The notes: generated by a model from the sequence alone, not told the origin. A stretch of 64,000 nucleotides of DNA from Oxalobacteraceae bacterium OTU3CINTB1 (GCA_024123955.1 CP099652.1:1054001-1118000); one strand, 5' to 3'. Positions 27,530 to 38,100 are shown, counted from the stretch's first letter. Numbers and translations are program-made.

Positions 27530-28331
27530 CGATTCCCAAATCCTGATCGCGCGCCTGCTGACGCATCAACACCTGCGCCGCGACGACAAACTGGTCAAGC
27601 GCGTGCTGTCGGACGAGTTGTTCCGCGCCGAAGTGGACGCGCGCCTGCTGGCCACCGGCCTCAAACTGCTCGACAACGTGTACGCCGACCACGTGACCCT
27701 GGCGCTGCACCGCGCCATCGAACCGAAGATCTTCGGCGCGCGCGACGTCTGGCAAAACAATAACTTCGGCCTGTCGCGCGACGGCGTGGCCCTGCTGGTC
27801 GTGCTGTGGGCGCAGATCATCCTGCCCAAGCGCGAGCGCCAGGAGACCCACCAGCACGCGGACGATGAACAGAACGACATGTTCGGCATCGAGAAGCCGC
27901 TGCCGCGCGCCGAGGACACCTCGATCGGTATCGCCTACAAGGCGCTGCTGGCCGACTTCGGCGACAAGTTGGGCAAGAAAACCCGCCTCGATATGAACCT
28001 CGGCATCCTGGCGAAACTCGGCTTCATCGAGCGTCGCGGCGACGTCATCGTCGAAGGTCCGTTGCTGGACCTGATGATGGACACCGACCAGCTGAAGGAG
28101 CGCATCATCAACGGCGCGCTGGCCGACGTCTTCAAACGCTCGCCGGCGCAGGTCATTCCGGTGCCGCGCCGCACGCCGCCGATCGCCGTCGACGACGAAC
28201 CGGCTGCGGAGCAGGCGGCCGAAGAAGTTGAAGACGACGTCCCGGCGTTCGACATCCCCGTCGAAAGCCTGCCAGACGCGTCGCCAGCCGACGCGCCAGC
28301 CGACGACACCGACCTGCCCACCAAGGACTAA
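27522..28331 (+). CDS. mksE: Condensin subunit MksE
   Basis: 269 residues. Its ATG lies 8 bases inside the end of mksF, so translation is coupled. Winged-helix features: SQILIARLLTHQHLRRDDKLVKRVLSDE, then EVDARLLATGLKLLDNVYADHVTLAL and LAKLGFIERRGDVIVEGPLL, a wing. The last 60 residues are acidic and Pro-rich (EEVEDDVPAFD), probably disordered. MksE binds the kleisin and DNA in the complex. It is longer than the typical MksE (about 200-230) because of that tail. Confidence 0.8.
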   Translation: MNDDSQILIARLLTHQHLRRDDKLVKRVLSDELFRAEVDARLLATGLKLLDNVYADHVTLALHRAIEPKIFGARDVWQNNNFGLSRDGVALLVVLWAQIILPKRERQETHQHADDEQNDMFGIEKPLPRAEDTSIGIAYKALLADFGDKLGKKTRLDMNLGILAKLGFIERRGDVIVEGPLLDLMMDTDQLKERIINGALADVFKRSPAQVIPVPRRTPPIAVDDEPAAEQAAEEVEDDVPAFDIPVESLPDASPADAPADDTDLPTKD

Positions 28332-28334
28332 ACC

Positions 28335-31169
28335 ATGTTTCACATCAAATCGTTAGAACTGGTCCACTGGGATTACTGGCAGCGCATCAAGAACATCCCG
28401 CTGGACGCCAAGATCATCACCATCGCCGGCCAGAACGGCTCCGGCAAGACCACCTTGCTCGACGCGCTGCGCACCTTGTTCGGCCTCGATTGCTCGATGG
28501 GCCGTACCTACAAGCACTACGCGCGCCACAGCGGCCAGCAGACCGCCTGGCTGCGCGCCGTGGTCGACAACAAGAACGTCGGCAAGCAGCTGTCGAACCG
28601 TCCGTTCCGCAGCTCCGGTTTTTTCAGCGACGACGAGGTCACGCTGTTCTGCCAGATACAGAAGAACGGCGGCGACTGGAAGCGCCAGTACCTTATGCGT
28701 CCCGGTAACGTGCAGATCGAAGACATCGGCGAAGCCGGCAACGACTGGCTCGGCGTCGAGAACTACCGCAAGCGCCTCGCCAACGCCGGCCTGTCGCCGG
28801 CGATGGCCAAAGTGCTGGCGCTCGAGCAGGGCGAGACCGACAAGCTGTGCGAATACGCGCCGCGTCAGTTGCTCGACCTGGTGTTCCAGGTCTTCGGCGA
28901 CAAGGAAGTGCTGGACGCGTACGACGAGGCCAAGCGTCACCAGCGCGACACCGAAGTCGAACTGAAACGCTTCGAAACCGAACTGGAAGCTTCCAAGACC
29001 AACCTGGAAGGCCTGCGCCTGCGCGTGGCCAATTACCACCAGTGGGAAGACCTGAACAAGGAACGCCGCAACCTGCAGGAAGAAGTGCTGCCAACGCTGG
29101 AATACCACGAGGCGCGCGAAAAGCACGGCAACGTGAGCCGCCAGCTGCGCGAGGCGCGCAAGCCGCTGATGCAGGCCGACCAGCAGATCACCGACAAGCG
29201 CAACCAGCTGGCCGCGCAGGCGAAAGCGCTGACCGACGCGCAGCAGCACGAGACGGTGCTGGAGCAGGAATCGACGTCGCTGCAAACGCGCCTGACGCAC
29301 ATCAACGGCAAACTGAAGCCGCTCGACAGCCTGCTGGAACAGAAGGTGCGCCTGCAAAAGCTGGCCGCAGATTCCGGCGCCGACCTGGCCGAAGTGGCGC
29401 AGCAGCTACAGGAAAAGGAAATCGAGCTGGCGCGCCAGCGCAACGCGCGCGACGCCATCGCCGCCAAGATCGCCGGCGAACTGTCGACCATCTCGGCGTT
29501 GCAGGGCAAGACCGCGATGCCGGAACCGGAAGCCCAGCGCACCATGCGCCGCGCGCTGAACGACGCCGGCATCGGCCACGCCATGCTGTCCGACATCGTC
29601 GAGGTGACGGATGCGCGCTGGCAGGGCGCGATCGAGGGTGTTCTCGGTGGTTATGCCTCGGTGGTGCTGCTGGATAAATCCAGCGACGCCTCGGCGGCCT
29701 ACCGCCTGGCGGAAAAAGAACGCTATCGCCACTTCATCGTGCCGGACCTGGTCAACGCGCCGACCGTCAAGGACGACAGCCTGATGTCGGTGGTGAAGTT
29801 CTCGGCCAAGGTTCCGGCCTGGCTGGTGGAACAGCTGTCGCGCATTACACGCGTGGACACCGTCGATGCCGGCGCCAAATTGGGCAACCACGAAGAGTGG
29901 ATCACGCCGGACGCCTACCACCGCGAACGTCGCGGCGGCCGTTCGCTGTTCGTGGAAGTGTCGCGCTACCGCTTCGGTTCGGCCGGCCGCACCCAGCGTA
30001 TGGAAGCGATCCAGCGATCGCTGCCGGCGCTGGAGGCGCAGGAGGACGCGCTGACATTGATCGTCTCGAAGCTGGCGTCGGAAATCAGCGCGCTGAAGAC
30101 CCGCCTGGCCGGCGTCGACGCCGCCAAGGAACTGGCCGCGCGCCAGGAAGAATTCGACGAGGCGGCGCGCAACGCCGTGCCGTTGAAGGAAGAGCGCACC
30201 GAAGTCGGCACCCGCCTGGGCGAGCTGCAAAACCTGATCAAGAACGCCGTCGTCACGCGCACGCGCGCCGACACGACGTGGCAGAACGCGCGCTTCGCCT
30301 TGTCGGAAGCGGAAGCCGGTATGCGTCTGAATAACAAGCGCCAGATCGAGCAGCGCGCCGATCACGCGCGCGCCTTGCTAGCGTTGCGCAAGTCGTGGCG
30401 CCATCTGCCGAAAAGCTGGCGCCGTCCGGAACGCCGCCTGCGCCTCGTCAAGGACCACCAGAACGCGCACCAGGTCAACCTGCGCATCCATAGTCTCGAG
30501 GCCAGCCTGGCGCGCAGCGACTGGGAACTGGATGCGACGGTCATCGACCAGTACCAGCGTCTGAACGATCAGCTCAGCGGCCGCCAGTCCGAGACCGAGG
30601 AGCGCCGCTATCAGAACAACCGCGCCATCGAGGCCACCGGCAACGCCCGGGGAGCCTACATGGAGCGGCTGCGCTACACCATCAAGACCTACTCCAAGAA
30701 CATCAAGGAGCTGGGCGAGCTGGCGGGCATCGAGGTGCATTCCGATCCGGTGCGCCTGGAGAACGACGACGTGCAATTGGCGCAGGCCGGCCTGCACGTG
30801 CGCTTCAAGTTCGACGGCAAGGGCATCATCGGCATGAACGACGGCGAAGCGTCCGGCGGCCAGCAGGTGATGAAATCGCTGGTGCTGCTGATTGGTTTGC
30901 TGAAGTCCGAAGACGGCTCCGGCGGCTTCGTGTTCATCGACGAACCGTTCGCCCACCTGGATATCCGTAACATCCAGCTGGTCGGCGAGTTCCTGAAGAA
31001 CACCGACGCCCAGTACCTGATGACGACTCCGCTGACGCACAACACGGACGTCTACGATCCTTCCGAACTGACGCTCATCACGAGTAAAAAGAAGAAGGAT
31101 ACCGAGTGGGCGCAGCCGATCTTCGTGCTGCAGCGCCGGACCGACGGCGCCGCCGCCAAGGTGGCTTAA
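28335..31169 (+). CDS. mksB: SMC-like condensin ATPase MksB
   Basis: 944 residues. The N-terminal head carries the Walker A motif AGQNGSGKTTLLDALRTLF (about 32-50). Two coiled-coil arms (about 195-380 and 560-800) flank a hinge-like globular segment (about 400-530). The C-terminal head has the ABC signature NDGEASGGQQVMKSL and Walker B GGFVFIDEPFAHLD. It is shorter than MukB (about 1480), as expected for MksB. With MksE and MksF it should act in chromosome organisation. A Trp/Arg-rich stretch at about 684-700 is unusual for a coiled coil. Its stop overlaps the convergent gene by 3 bases. Confidence 0.88.
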   Translation: MFHIKSLELVHWDYWQRIKNIPLDAKIITIAGQNGSGKTTLLDALRTLFGLDCSMGRTYKHYARHSGQQTAWLRAVVDNKNVGKQLSNRPFRSSGFFSDDEVTLFCQIQKNGGDWKRQYLMRPGNVQIEDIGEAGNDWLGVENYRKRLANAGLSPAMAKVLALEQGETDKLCEYAPRQLLDLVFQVFGDKEVLDAYDEAKRHQRDTEVELKRFETELEASKTNLEGLRLRVANYHQWEDLNKERRNLQEEVLPTLEYHEAREKHGNVSRQLREARKPLMQADQQITDKRNQLAAQAKALTDAQQHETVLEQESTSLQTRLTHINGKLKPLDSLLEQKVRLQKLAADSGADLAEVAQQLQEKEIELARQRNARDAIAAKIAGELSTISALQGKTAMPEPEAQRTMRRALNDAGIGHAMLSDIVEVTDARWQGAIEGVLGGYASVVLLDKSSDASAAYRLAEKERYRHFIVPDLVNAPTVKDDSLMSVVKFSAKVPAWLVEQLSRITRVDTVDAGAKLGNHEEWITPDAYHRERRGGRSLFVEVSRYRFGSAGRTQRMEAIQRSLPALEAQEDALTLIVSKLASEISALKTRLAGVDAAKELAARQEEFDEAARNAVPLKEERTEVGTRLGELQNLIKNAVVTRTRADTTWQNARFALSEAEAGMRLNNKRQIEQRADHARALLALRKSWRHLPKSWRRPERRLRLVKDHQNAHQVNLRIHSLEASLARSDWELDATVIDQYQRLNDQLSGRQSETEERRYQNNRAIEATGNARGAYMERLRYTIKTYSKNIKELGELAGIEVHSDPVRLENDDVQLAQAGLHVRFKFDGKGIIGMNDGEASGGQQVMKSLVLLIGLLKSEDGSGGFVFIDEPFAHLDIRNIQLVGEFLKNTDAQYLMTTPLTHNTDVYDPSELTLITSKKKKDTEWAQPIFVLQRRTDGAAAKVA

Positions 31170-31681
31170 GTGGTCGTGATGCCCAACAGCTGATCGAGCT
31201 GGCGGGCGAGGGCGGCGGCGGTCTCGCTGCCGCGCGCCTTTTGCACCGCCTCGATGTAAGCGTGGCGCAGTTCGCGCAGCTCGGCTACGCTGCTGGCCTT
31301 TTCGACCTTCAGCTGCAAGGTGAAGCCACGCAGGCCGATGGTGTTCTTGATGGTCTTGTTGTAGAAGTCATAAATCGACTGGAACTGCGCGATCTGCGCG
31401 GTCTGCGCGGTCTGTGCCGATTGCAATGGCGGCTCGGCCGGCGCGGGTTCTTCGACCAGCGCCGCGTAGCCAGTGGCCGGCACGATGTAACCATGCTCCA
31501 GCAATTCGGCCAGCGCGCTCGCGCCTAGTCCCAGCCCCGCCACATTGCGCAGCAGTTCCTCCTCCGTGCGCCGGCCATCGATCAGCACCAGCAGGGCGCG
31601 CAGACGCGGCGCAAGCTGATACTTGCGCGTCGCAATCTCCTCCTTGCCCTTGGCGGTCTTGTCGTAGATGGACGTGTTCAT
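31166..31681 (-). CDS. Conserved hypothetical protein, winged-helix-like N-terminus
   Basis: 171 residues, cytoplasmic. The first 75 residues (SIYDKTAKGKEEIATRKYQL ... LRALLVLIDGRRTEEELLRNVAGLG ... LLEHGYIVPA) read like a small winged-helix domain. A Gln/Ala-Thr linker (QSAQTAQTAQIAQ) and a helical C-terminus (YDFYNKTIKNTIGLRGFTLQLKVEKA) follow. I have seen this type of protein annotated only as hypothetical in beta-proteobacteria. It is convergent with mksB (3-base overlap) and is not part of that operon. Confidence 0.72.
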   Translation of the reverse strand: MNTSIYDKTAKGKEEIATRKYQLAPRLRALLVLIDGRRTEEELLRNVAGLGLGASALAELLEHGYIVPATGYAALVEEPAPAEPPLQSAQTAQTAQIAQFQSIYDFYNKTIKNTIGLRGFTLQLKVEKASSVAELRELRHAYIEAVQKARGSETAAALARQLDQLLGITTT

Positions 31682-31790
31682 AGCCGTGCGAAGTATTGCT
31701 GTGCGGATACTTCAGGATATCACCGTTTGCATCCAGCCACGCAGCATAACGATAGCACTGTCGTTTAAATGGCGTGAAATTAATCCGGGA

Positions 31791-32324
31791 TTATTTGATA
31801 TCGAAGATGTCGATCGGGCGTGGCAGCGGTTTCTGGCTTTTGTGCCAGCGCACCAGCAGCAGGCTGTAGGTGGCGTAGTAGCCGGCCAGAAGACCGGACA
31901 GCACGGCCGTCACCGGGTTGCCGAGGAAATCGGGGTCCAGCGGCAGGCCGTCGTGCATGTGCAGGTACGCTTCGAACAGGCGGTAGATCAGGCGGCTGAC
32001 GAACAGCATCGTCACCAGCAGGGGGATGCGCCGGTCCGGCGTGTAGAAGAAGCCGTCCGGTTTGTTCTCCAGGCGGGTCAGGCGGAAATTGCGCTGGCCC
32101 AGCAGCGCGCCGACGACGGCGCCGGCGACCAGCGCGCCCAAGGCGATCCATTTGCCGATCAGCAGGCCCAACATTACCAGGATGACCAGGGACATCACGC
32201 TCGCCATCGCATAGTGGCGCCACAGTTCCGACCTGGTGCGCACGATCATTTTTTTCAGCCGGGAGTAAATACGCCACACCGCCAGTGGCACCAGCAGTAG
32301 CAACGTCAGCGTTGTCATTTCCAT
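31791..32324 (-). CDS. Inner-membrane protein, CcdC/DUF1453-like
   Basis: 177 residues with about four to five membrane helices: TLTLLLLVPLAVWRIYSRL, VMSLVILVMLGLLIGKWIALGALVAGAVVGALLG, RIPLLVTMLFVSRLIYRLFE and VTAVLSGLLAGYYATYSLLLV. The cytoplasmic loop RLTRLENKPDGFFYTPDRRI resembles the loop of CcdC-like (DUF1453) proteins. No activity is known. The assignment is by pattern only. Confidence 0.65.
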   Translation of the reverse strand: MEMTTLTLLLLVPLAVWRIYSRLKKMIVRTRSELWRHYAMASVMSLVILVMLGLLIGKWIALGALVAGAVVGALLGQRNFRLTRLENKPDGFFYTPDRRIPLLVTMLFVSRLIYRLFEAYLHMHDGLPLDPDFLGNPVTAVLSGLLAGYYATYSLLLVRWHKSQKPLPRPIDIFDIK

Positions 32325-32534
32325 AGTCTATCCAACCGCGTCATTCGAAGAACTGCGATTGTACGCGAGAGTGGGAAGGGCAGGCAGGGCAGCCCACCGC
32401 GAACCGCCCAGGATGCCGCGCTGCAGCATGCGTTACAGATTGTCACGAGAATTCCTGCGTGCATTGACATTCGCGTTTAGCATGAGCACACTGAACCGCA
32501 GCAGCCCCACTGATTCTGGACCGAAAGGACATCC

Positions 32535-34994
32535 ATGAACAAACAGATCCCCATGCTGCCCCTGAATTTAGGTTTGATGGCCGCCTCGCCGCAGACGGGC
32601 GCGCAGGAAGGCGGCTACCGTTTGCCGCCGGCAGCCCTGCAGGCCATCGTCGACGCGCCGCGCGCTCCGGCGCTCAGCCTCAGTCCCCAACGCGACCTGG
32701 CCGCCGTGGTGCAAACGCCGCCGTTGCCGGGCATCGCCGAAGTGGCGCAGCCCGAACTCAAACTGGCCGGCCTGCGCATCAATCCGCGCACCTGCTCCTC
32801 GTCGCGCTTCTCGTTCGGCACCGATCTGGCGCTGCTCGATATCGCCACGCAGAAGGAAAGCCGCATCCGCGGCCTGCCGCGCGGCCTGCGCCTGTCGGAC
32901 CTGGCCTGGTCGCCGGACCAGCGCTACCTGGCCTTTACGCACATGGCCTTCAAGGGTGATCGCGGCGCGGTCGAACTGTGGCTGGTCGATATCGCCGCCC
33001 GCAAGGCCGGCCGGCTGTCGGCGCAGCCGCTGTCGGCGGTGCTCACGCGCGGCTTCAACTGGCTGCCCGACAGCAGCGGCCTGCTGGTGCACTGGCGGCC
33101 GACCGGCATGGGCAAGGCGCCGCAATCGACCGGCATTCCGTCCGGCCCGATCCAGCAGGACAGCGAGGCCGATGGCGCCATGCGCCAGCTGCGCACCTAT
33201 CAGGATTTGCTCAAGAACGAAGACGACGCGCGCCTGTTCGAGCATTACGTCACGGTGCAGATGGTGCTGCTCGACCTGCACGGCAAGGGGCGCATGATCG
33301 GCGCGCCCGGCCAGTATTCGCGCACCTCGATCGCGCCCGGCGGCGAGTACCTGCTCACGCAAAGCATCACGCGGCCGTATTCGTACATCGTGCCGGCCAA
33401 CAGCTTCGGCGAGCGTGTCGACGTGCGCAACCTCGATGGCGAATTGCTGCACACGGTGGCAACCTTGCCGCTGGAGGAAGGCCTGCCGCCGGGGAACGAC
33501 GCGGTGTCCGACGGCGTGCGCCACGTGTCGTGGCGCGCCGACGCGCCGGCGTCGCTGGTGTGGGCCGAGGCGCAGGACGGCGGCGATCCGGCGCGCGCGG
33601 TGGCCGACGGCATCCGCGACCTGGTGTACCTGCATGCGGCGCCGTTTGCCGAACCGCCCAAGGTGCTGGCGCGGCTGACGATGCGCTACGCCGGCATCGC
33701 CTGGGGCAGGGAAGATGTCGCGCTGATCAACGAGCGTTGGCACAAGACGCGCGACTACAAGCAGTGGATGATCGCCCCCGGCCATTTGTCGACGCCGCCG
33801 GAACTGATCTACGCCGGCTCGTACGAGGACCGCTACAGCAGCCCGGGTTCGCCGGTGATGCGCGCCGACGCCACCGGCTTCCCGCGCCTGCTGATCGGGC
33901 CGGGCACCACCATCCTGCTCGATGGCGCCGGCGCCACGCCGGAAGGCGACCGTCCGTTCATCGACCGCCTCAGCCTGACGACCAGGCAGAAAACGCGGCT
34001 GTTCCAGAGCGAGGCGCCGTACTTCGAGAATGTGGCGGCGGTGCTCAACGACGACGGCACCTTGTTGATGACAACGCGCGAGTCGCCCACCGAGCGGCCG
34101 AATTATTATCTGCGCGACCTCACCAAGCCGGCCGGCAAGCAGTTGCGGGCGCTGACCGACTATCCGCATCCGACGCCGCAGTTAAAGGATGTGCACAAGG
34201 AGCAGATCCGCTATCCGCGCAACGACGGCGTCGAATTGACGGCGACGTTGATGCTGCCGCCGGGCTACGAGCAGGAGCGCGACGGCCCGCTGCCGCTGCT
34301 GATGTGGGCCTATCCGCAGGAGTTCAAGTCGGCCGGCGCGGCCAGCCAGACCACCGGTTCGCCGTACCGTTTCAACTCGGTCAGCTACTGGGGGCCGGCG
34401 GCGTTCCTGGCGATGGGGTATGCGGTGCTGGACAATCCGTCGTTCCCGATCGTCGGCAGCGGCGAGGAGGAGCCCAACGACACCTATCTGCCGCAGCTGG
34501 TAGCGGACGCGCAGGCGGCGGTGGACGAGGTGGTGCGGCGCGGCGTGGCCGACCGCCATCGCATCGCCATCGGCGGGCATTCGTATGGGGCGTTCATGAC
34601 CGGGAACCTGCTGGCGCATACGCGCCTGTTCCGGGCCGGGATTGCGCGCAGCGGCGCCTACAACCGCACGTTGACGCCGTTCGGCTTCCAGTCGGAGGAG
34701 CGGCCGTTCTGGCAGGCGCAGGCCGTGTACCAGGCGATGTCGCCGTTTAATAACGCCGACAAGATCAAGGACGCGATGCTGTTGATCCACGGCGAGGAGG
34801 ACAGCAATTCCGGTACCTTCCCGTTGCAGAGCGAGCGCATGTTCCAGGCGATCAAAGGGCTGGGCGGGACGGCGCGGCTGGTGATGCTGCCGAAGGAATC
34901 GCACGCCTACCGGGCGCGCGAATCGATCCTGCACATGCTGTATGAGACCAACGCCTGGCTGGATAAATACGTGCGCCAGGCGAAACCGGTGTAA
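32535..34994 (+). CDS. S9-family serine peptidase (prolyl oligopeptidase type)
   Basis: 819 residues. The N-terminal two-thirds is beta-propeller-like (DLAWSPDQRYLAFTH), and the C-terminal third is the alpha/beta-hydrolase domain with the catalytic Ser in AIGGHSYGAFMTGNLL, Asp in LLIHGEEDSNSGTFP and His in MLPKESHAYRAR. It is closest by eye to the glutamyl-endopeptidase-like S9 group. The N-terminus (MNKQIPMLPLNLGLMAASPQTGAQ) resembles an export signal but lacks a strong hydrophobic core, so location is uncertain. It probably degrades peptides in the periplasm. Confidence 0.9.
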   Translation: MNKQIPMLPLNLGLMAASPQTGAQEGGYRLPPAALQAIVDAPRAPALSLSPQRDLAAVVQTPPLPGIAEVAQPELKLAGLRINPRTCSSSRFSFGTDLALLDIATQKESRIRGLPRGLRLSDLAWSPDQRYLAFTHMAFKGDRGAVELWLVDIAARKAGRLSAQPLSAVLTRGFNWLPDSSGLLVHWRPTGMGKAPQSTGIPSGPIQQDSEADGAMRQLRTYQDLLKNEDDARLFEHYVTVQMVLLDLHGKGRMIGAPGQYSRTSIAPGGEYLLTQSITRPYSYIVPANSFGERVDVRNLDGELLHTVATLPLEEGLPPGNDAVSDGVRHVSWRADAPASLVWAEAQDGGDPARAVADGIRDLVYLHAAPFAEPPKVLARLTMRYAGIAWGREDVALINERWHKTRDYKQWMIAPGHLSTPPELIYAGSYEDRYSSPGSPVMRADATGFPRLLIGPGTTILLDGAGATPEGDRPFIDRLSLTTRQKTRLFQSEAPYFENVAAVLNDDGTLLMTTRESPTERPNYYLRDLTKPAGKQLRALTDYPHPTPQLKDVHKEQIRYPRNDGVELTATLMLPPGYEQERDGPLPLLMWAYPQEFKSAGAASQTTGSPYRFNSVSYWGPAAFLAMGYAVLDNPSFPIVGSGEEEPNDTYLPQLVADAQAAVDEVVRRGVADRHRIAIGGHSYGAFMTGNLLAHTRLFRAGIARSGAYNRTLTPFGFQSEERPFWQAQAVYQAMSPFNNADKIKDAMLLIHGEEDSNSGTFPLQSERMFQAIKGLGGTARLVMLPKESHAYRARESILHMLYETNAWLDKYVRQAKPV

Positions 34995-34996
34995 TC

Positions 34997-35024
34997 GGCG
35001 GGCGTCGTAGAATGGACGCCCGCC
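34997..35024 (+). terminator. Hairpin after the S9 peptidase gene
   Basis: GGCGGGCGTC (34997-35006) and GACGCCCGCC (35015-35024) form a perfect 10-bp stem with an 8-base loop, starting 2 bases after the stop codon. There is no T-run, so termination may be incomplete and allow reading into the small gene at 35045. Confidence 0.55.
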
Positions 35025-35044
35025 CTTACCCTGGAGTGAAGATC

Positions 35045-35173
35045 ATGGAATATGTCACCTCCCAGCGCGCGCCCGATCCCTTGCCGGACGATGATACGGC
35101 GCCGCCATCACCACCCCATGTGCCGCAACCGGTGCCGCAGGACGACCCGGTGCCGGACCACAATCCGAGTTGA
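35045..35173 (+). CDS. 42-residue Pro/Asp-rich small protein
   Basis: This short frame has a good ribosome site (GGAG about 10 bases before the ATG at 35045) and reads MEYVTSQRAPDPLPDDDTAPP, then SPPHVPQPVPQDDPVPDHNPS. It is nearly all Pro, Asp and polar residues, with no signal peptide or Cys, and is likely disordered. It lies between the S9 peptidase hairpin and the convergent tamB end (18 bases away). Evidence that it is expressed is limited to the ribosome site. Confidence 0.45.
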   Translation: MEYVTSQRAPDPLPDDDTAPPSPPHVPQPVPQDDPVPDHNPS

Positions 35174-35191
35174 CGGTTTAAAGTTGATTCG

Positions 35192-38100
35192 TCAATCGAA
35201 CGCCCAGGAATACAGCACGTCCAAAGCGTTGTTGGTCCCCGTCTGGAACTGCAAGGTAATGCGCGGATTGAGCTTGTAGCGCAGCTTGACCAGACTGGTG
35301 GCCGTTCCCGCGCCCTGCTCGAAACTGAGGTAGGCGCGCGACGAGATACGCTTGCCGACCGTGACCACGGTGTTCTGCAACCCGGTCGCCGCGCCGGCCG
35401 ACGACGTGCCGGACGCCTGTCCCACACCCAGTTCGTCCAATCCCAGTTTGCCCGCCAGCTTGCCCGTGCCGCCACCGCCGCTGCCGCCGAACAGCGCGCC
35501 GGCGGCGGTGCTGAGCAGCGCCATGTCGTTGCCGGCCGTGTTCTCGATGCCGTGTCCCAGCACCAGCCATGACAGCTTGTCGCTGTCCGGCACCGTCGGC
35601 GTCGACACCAGCTTGGCCGCCGGCGCCAGCGCCGTGCCGCGCACTTCAACGCCCGCTTCCACATTGGTCTCGCTGAGCTGCTCGCCCTCCGGGCGGCGGC
35701 GCACCGCCAGGATGTTCAGGCCCGGGTTGTCGTAGGCGCCGGTGAAGTTGATCACGCCACGTTCGATCGCCAGTTTCTGGCCGTAGGCCGCATAGGTGCC
35801 GTCGACCACGCGGATGCTGCCGTTGACCCGTGGCGGTCGGCGGTCGGCGATGCGGATGCGCACCGCGCCCGCCAGCCGCGCGTCCAGCCCTTTGCCTTGC
35901 AGCTTGAACGAGTCGCCAAGGTCGGCTTCGACGTCGACGTTGAGCGGCATGCCTTGCGCCGGCTTGGCCGTTGCCGGCGCGCCCTTGCCGATGATGACCA
36001 CGTCGTTGCTGATGGTCGGTCCGCCTTCGCCGGCCAGCTCGATGTTGGCGCGGTCGGCGCGGAATTTGCCGTCGAGCTGGAAGCGTTTGGCGTCGCGCGT
36101 CAGCGAGCTTTGGCCGCTGACGACCAGGATGCGGTCGGGCCGCGACAGGATTTCCAGCTTGTCGGCGGTGAGCTTGAGCGCCATCGTCGCCTCGTTGCCG
36201 GCGTAACGTATCCAGCCGTCGGCCAGCGCGCGGCCCTCGGCGCCGTCAAAACTGAGTTTTTGCAGTTGCAGCTGGTCGCCGGCCAGGCGCGCCTGCAGCA
36301 CGCCGTTGCGCAGCTTGATGCCTTCGTCGGGTAGGTTGACCACCAGTTTGTCGCCGTTGATGTCGCCGTTCAGTTGCGGCGCGCCCAGGGTGCCGCTGCC
36401 GGAAATGGCCAGCTTCAGCGTGCCGTCGATCTCCAGTCCCGGTTGGCCGGCCAGCGGCGCGAGCCAGGCCAGCGAACCCATATTGGCGTTGCCTTCGAGG
36501 GTGAACGGGCTGTCGTCGGCCAGGCGGCCTTCGCGCAATTGCGCGCTGCCGTCGATGCGGGCCTGGCCCACGCGGGTGCCGTCCACGTCGAGCCGGGTGC
36601 GCAGGGTGCCGTTGTTGACGTCGACGCGCGCATCGAGCTTGGTCAGCCCGAGCGCCTGCGACAGATCGGCGCCGATGATGGTCAGGTCGCCCTGTTCGCG
36701 GAACACGTGGAACGAGCCGCCCAGCACCGGGGCGCTGGTCTTGGTGCCCGCTTGCAGGTTCAGGCCCCAATCGGCGCCGATGGTCAGGTTGCCGCGCACG
36801 TTCTCGCGCCAGGCGTCGGACAGTTGGCCCAGATAGTTGACCGGCACTGCGTTGGCTTGGCCCTTGCTGCGCCAGGCGCCGCCGTTTTTCTCGACGCTGT
36901 CGATGCGGATGGCGCCATCGCGGATCTTGATGGTGGCGTTGGTCAGGGCGATTTTATCGGGACGCGTCAAACCGGCGACGCCGCTGCCGTCCGGCGCCAC
37001 CAGGCGCAGTTGCGCCGGCGCGACGAGGTTGAGCGCGAAGCGGCCCTTGTTTTGCAGCGAGTCGATGGTGCCGGTCCAGGCGTCGTCGGCCCAGGCGCCC
37101 TTGACGCGCAGCGAGGCGTCGAAGCGCGGATTGCTGGCGCTGACGTCGATCGTATGGCCGCTGCGGGTGCCGCTCGTTTGCAGGCGCGCCTTATCGATCT
37201 TGATCGATGGCGACTCGTAGAGCGTGATTTCGATGTCGCTCACCAGCGGCACGTCGGCCGTGGCGTCACGATTTGCGGCGCGGCGGGCGCTGGTGGAACC
37301 GGCGGCCGTCGCCGACGCGGCCATCGCCACCGTGTTGCCCAGCGTGGCGCTGCCACGGATGGCGGCGATCTGCTGCTGGCCCGGCAGGCGCAGGGCGCTG
37401 CCGTCGAGCGTGAGGGCGATCGCCGGCCGGGCGGTGGTGCCGGACAGCGTGCCGCTGGCGCGCAGCGCGCCGCCAAACGGCGGTCCGAGCGCGGCCAGTT
37501 GCGGCGCTTCCAGCTTCCACTCGAGTTTATCGAGCGCGCTGCCGAAGCTGCCCTTGGCGAGCAAGCGGTTGGTGGCCAGGCGCAGGTCGATGTCGGCGTC
37601 GCGGATCACGTCCTTGCCGGCCGTGAGTTTGGCGTAACCCGACAACGGCGCGCTGGCCAGGGTCGATGGCTGCAAGGTCAGGTTCAGGCCCGCGCGCCAG
37701 TCGGCGGACAGTTGGGCGTCGGCGGTGAAGGTGGCGTTGATGGCGCCACTCTGCGCCGCGCCGAAGGCGGCCGGGTTGAGGCGCTGCACGGTGCCGGTCA
37801 TTTTCACTTCAGGGATTTTCCTGGCGCCGGCCAGCGCCAGGTTGCCGCTGGCGTGGATCAGGCTATCGGGCGCGGGGCGCTTGGCCGAGGCCAGTCCCAG
37901 GCCTTTGGCGTCGGCCTCGAAGCTGCTGCGCGGCGCTTCCATGGTCCCGGTGACGACGCCGCTGGCGTTAATGGCGCCCAGCAGATCGCTGCTGACGGCC
38001 GACAGCTGGCGCGCGTCGATCTTCCAGCGCAGTTGTTCGCCCGGCGCGCCGAAGCTGCCGGTGATCTCGGCGTTATTTTGCGCCATCGTCACCTTGGCGT

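Noticed and set aside
26153..31169. Wadjet (JetABCD) anti-plasmid system
   Set aside because: There is no JetD-like gene, and the ATPase is short, of MksB size. The following gene is convergent and unrelated.
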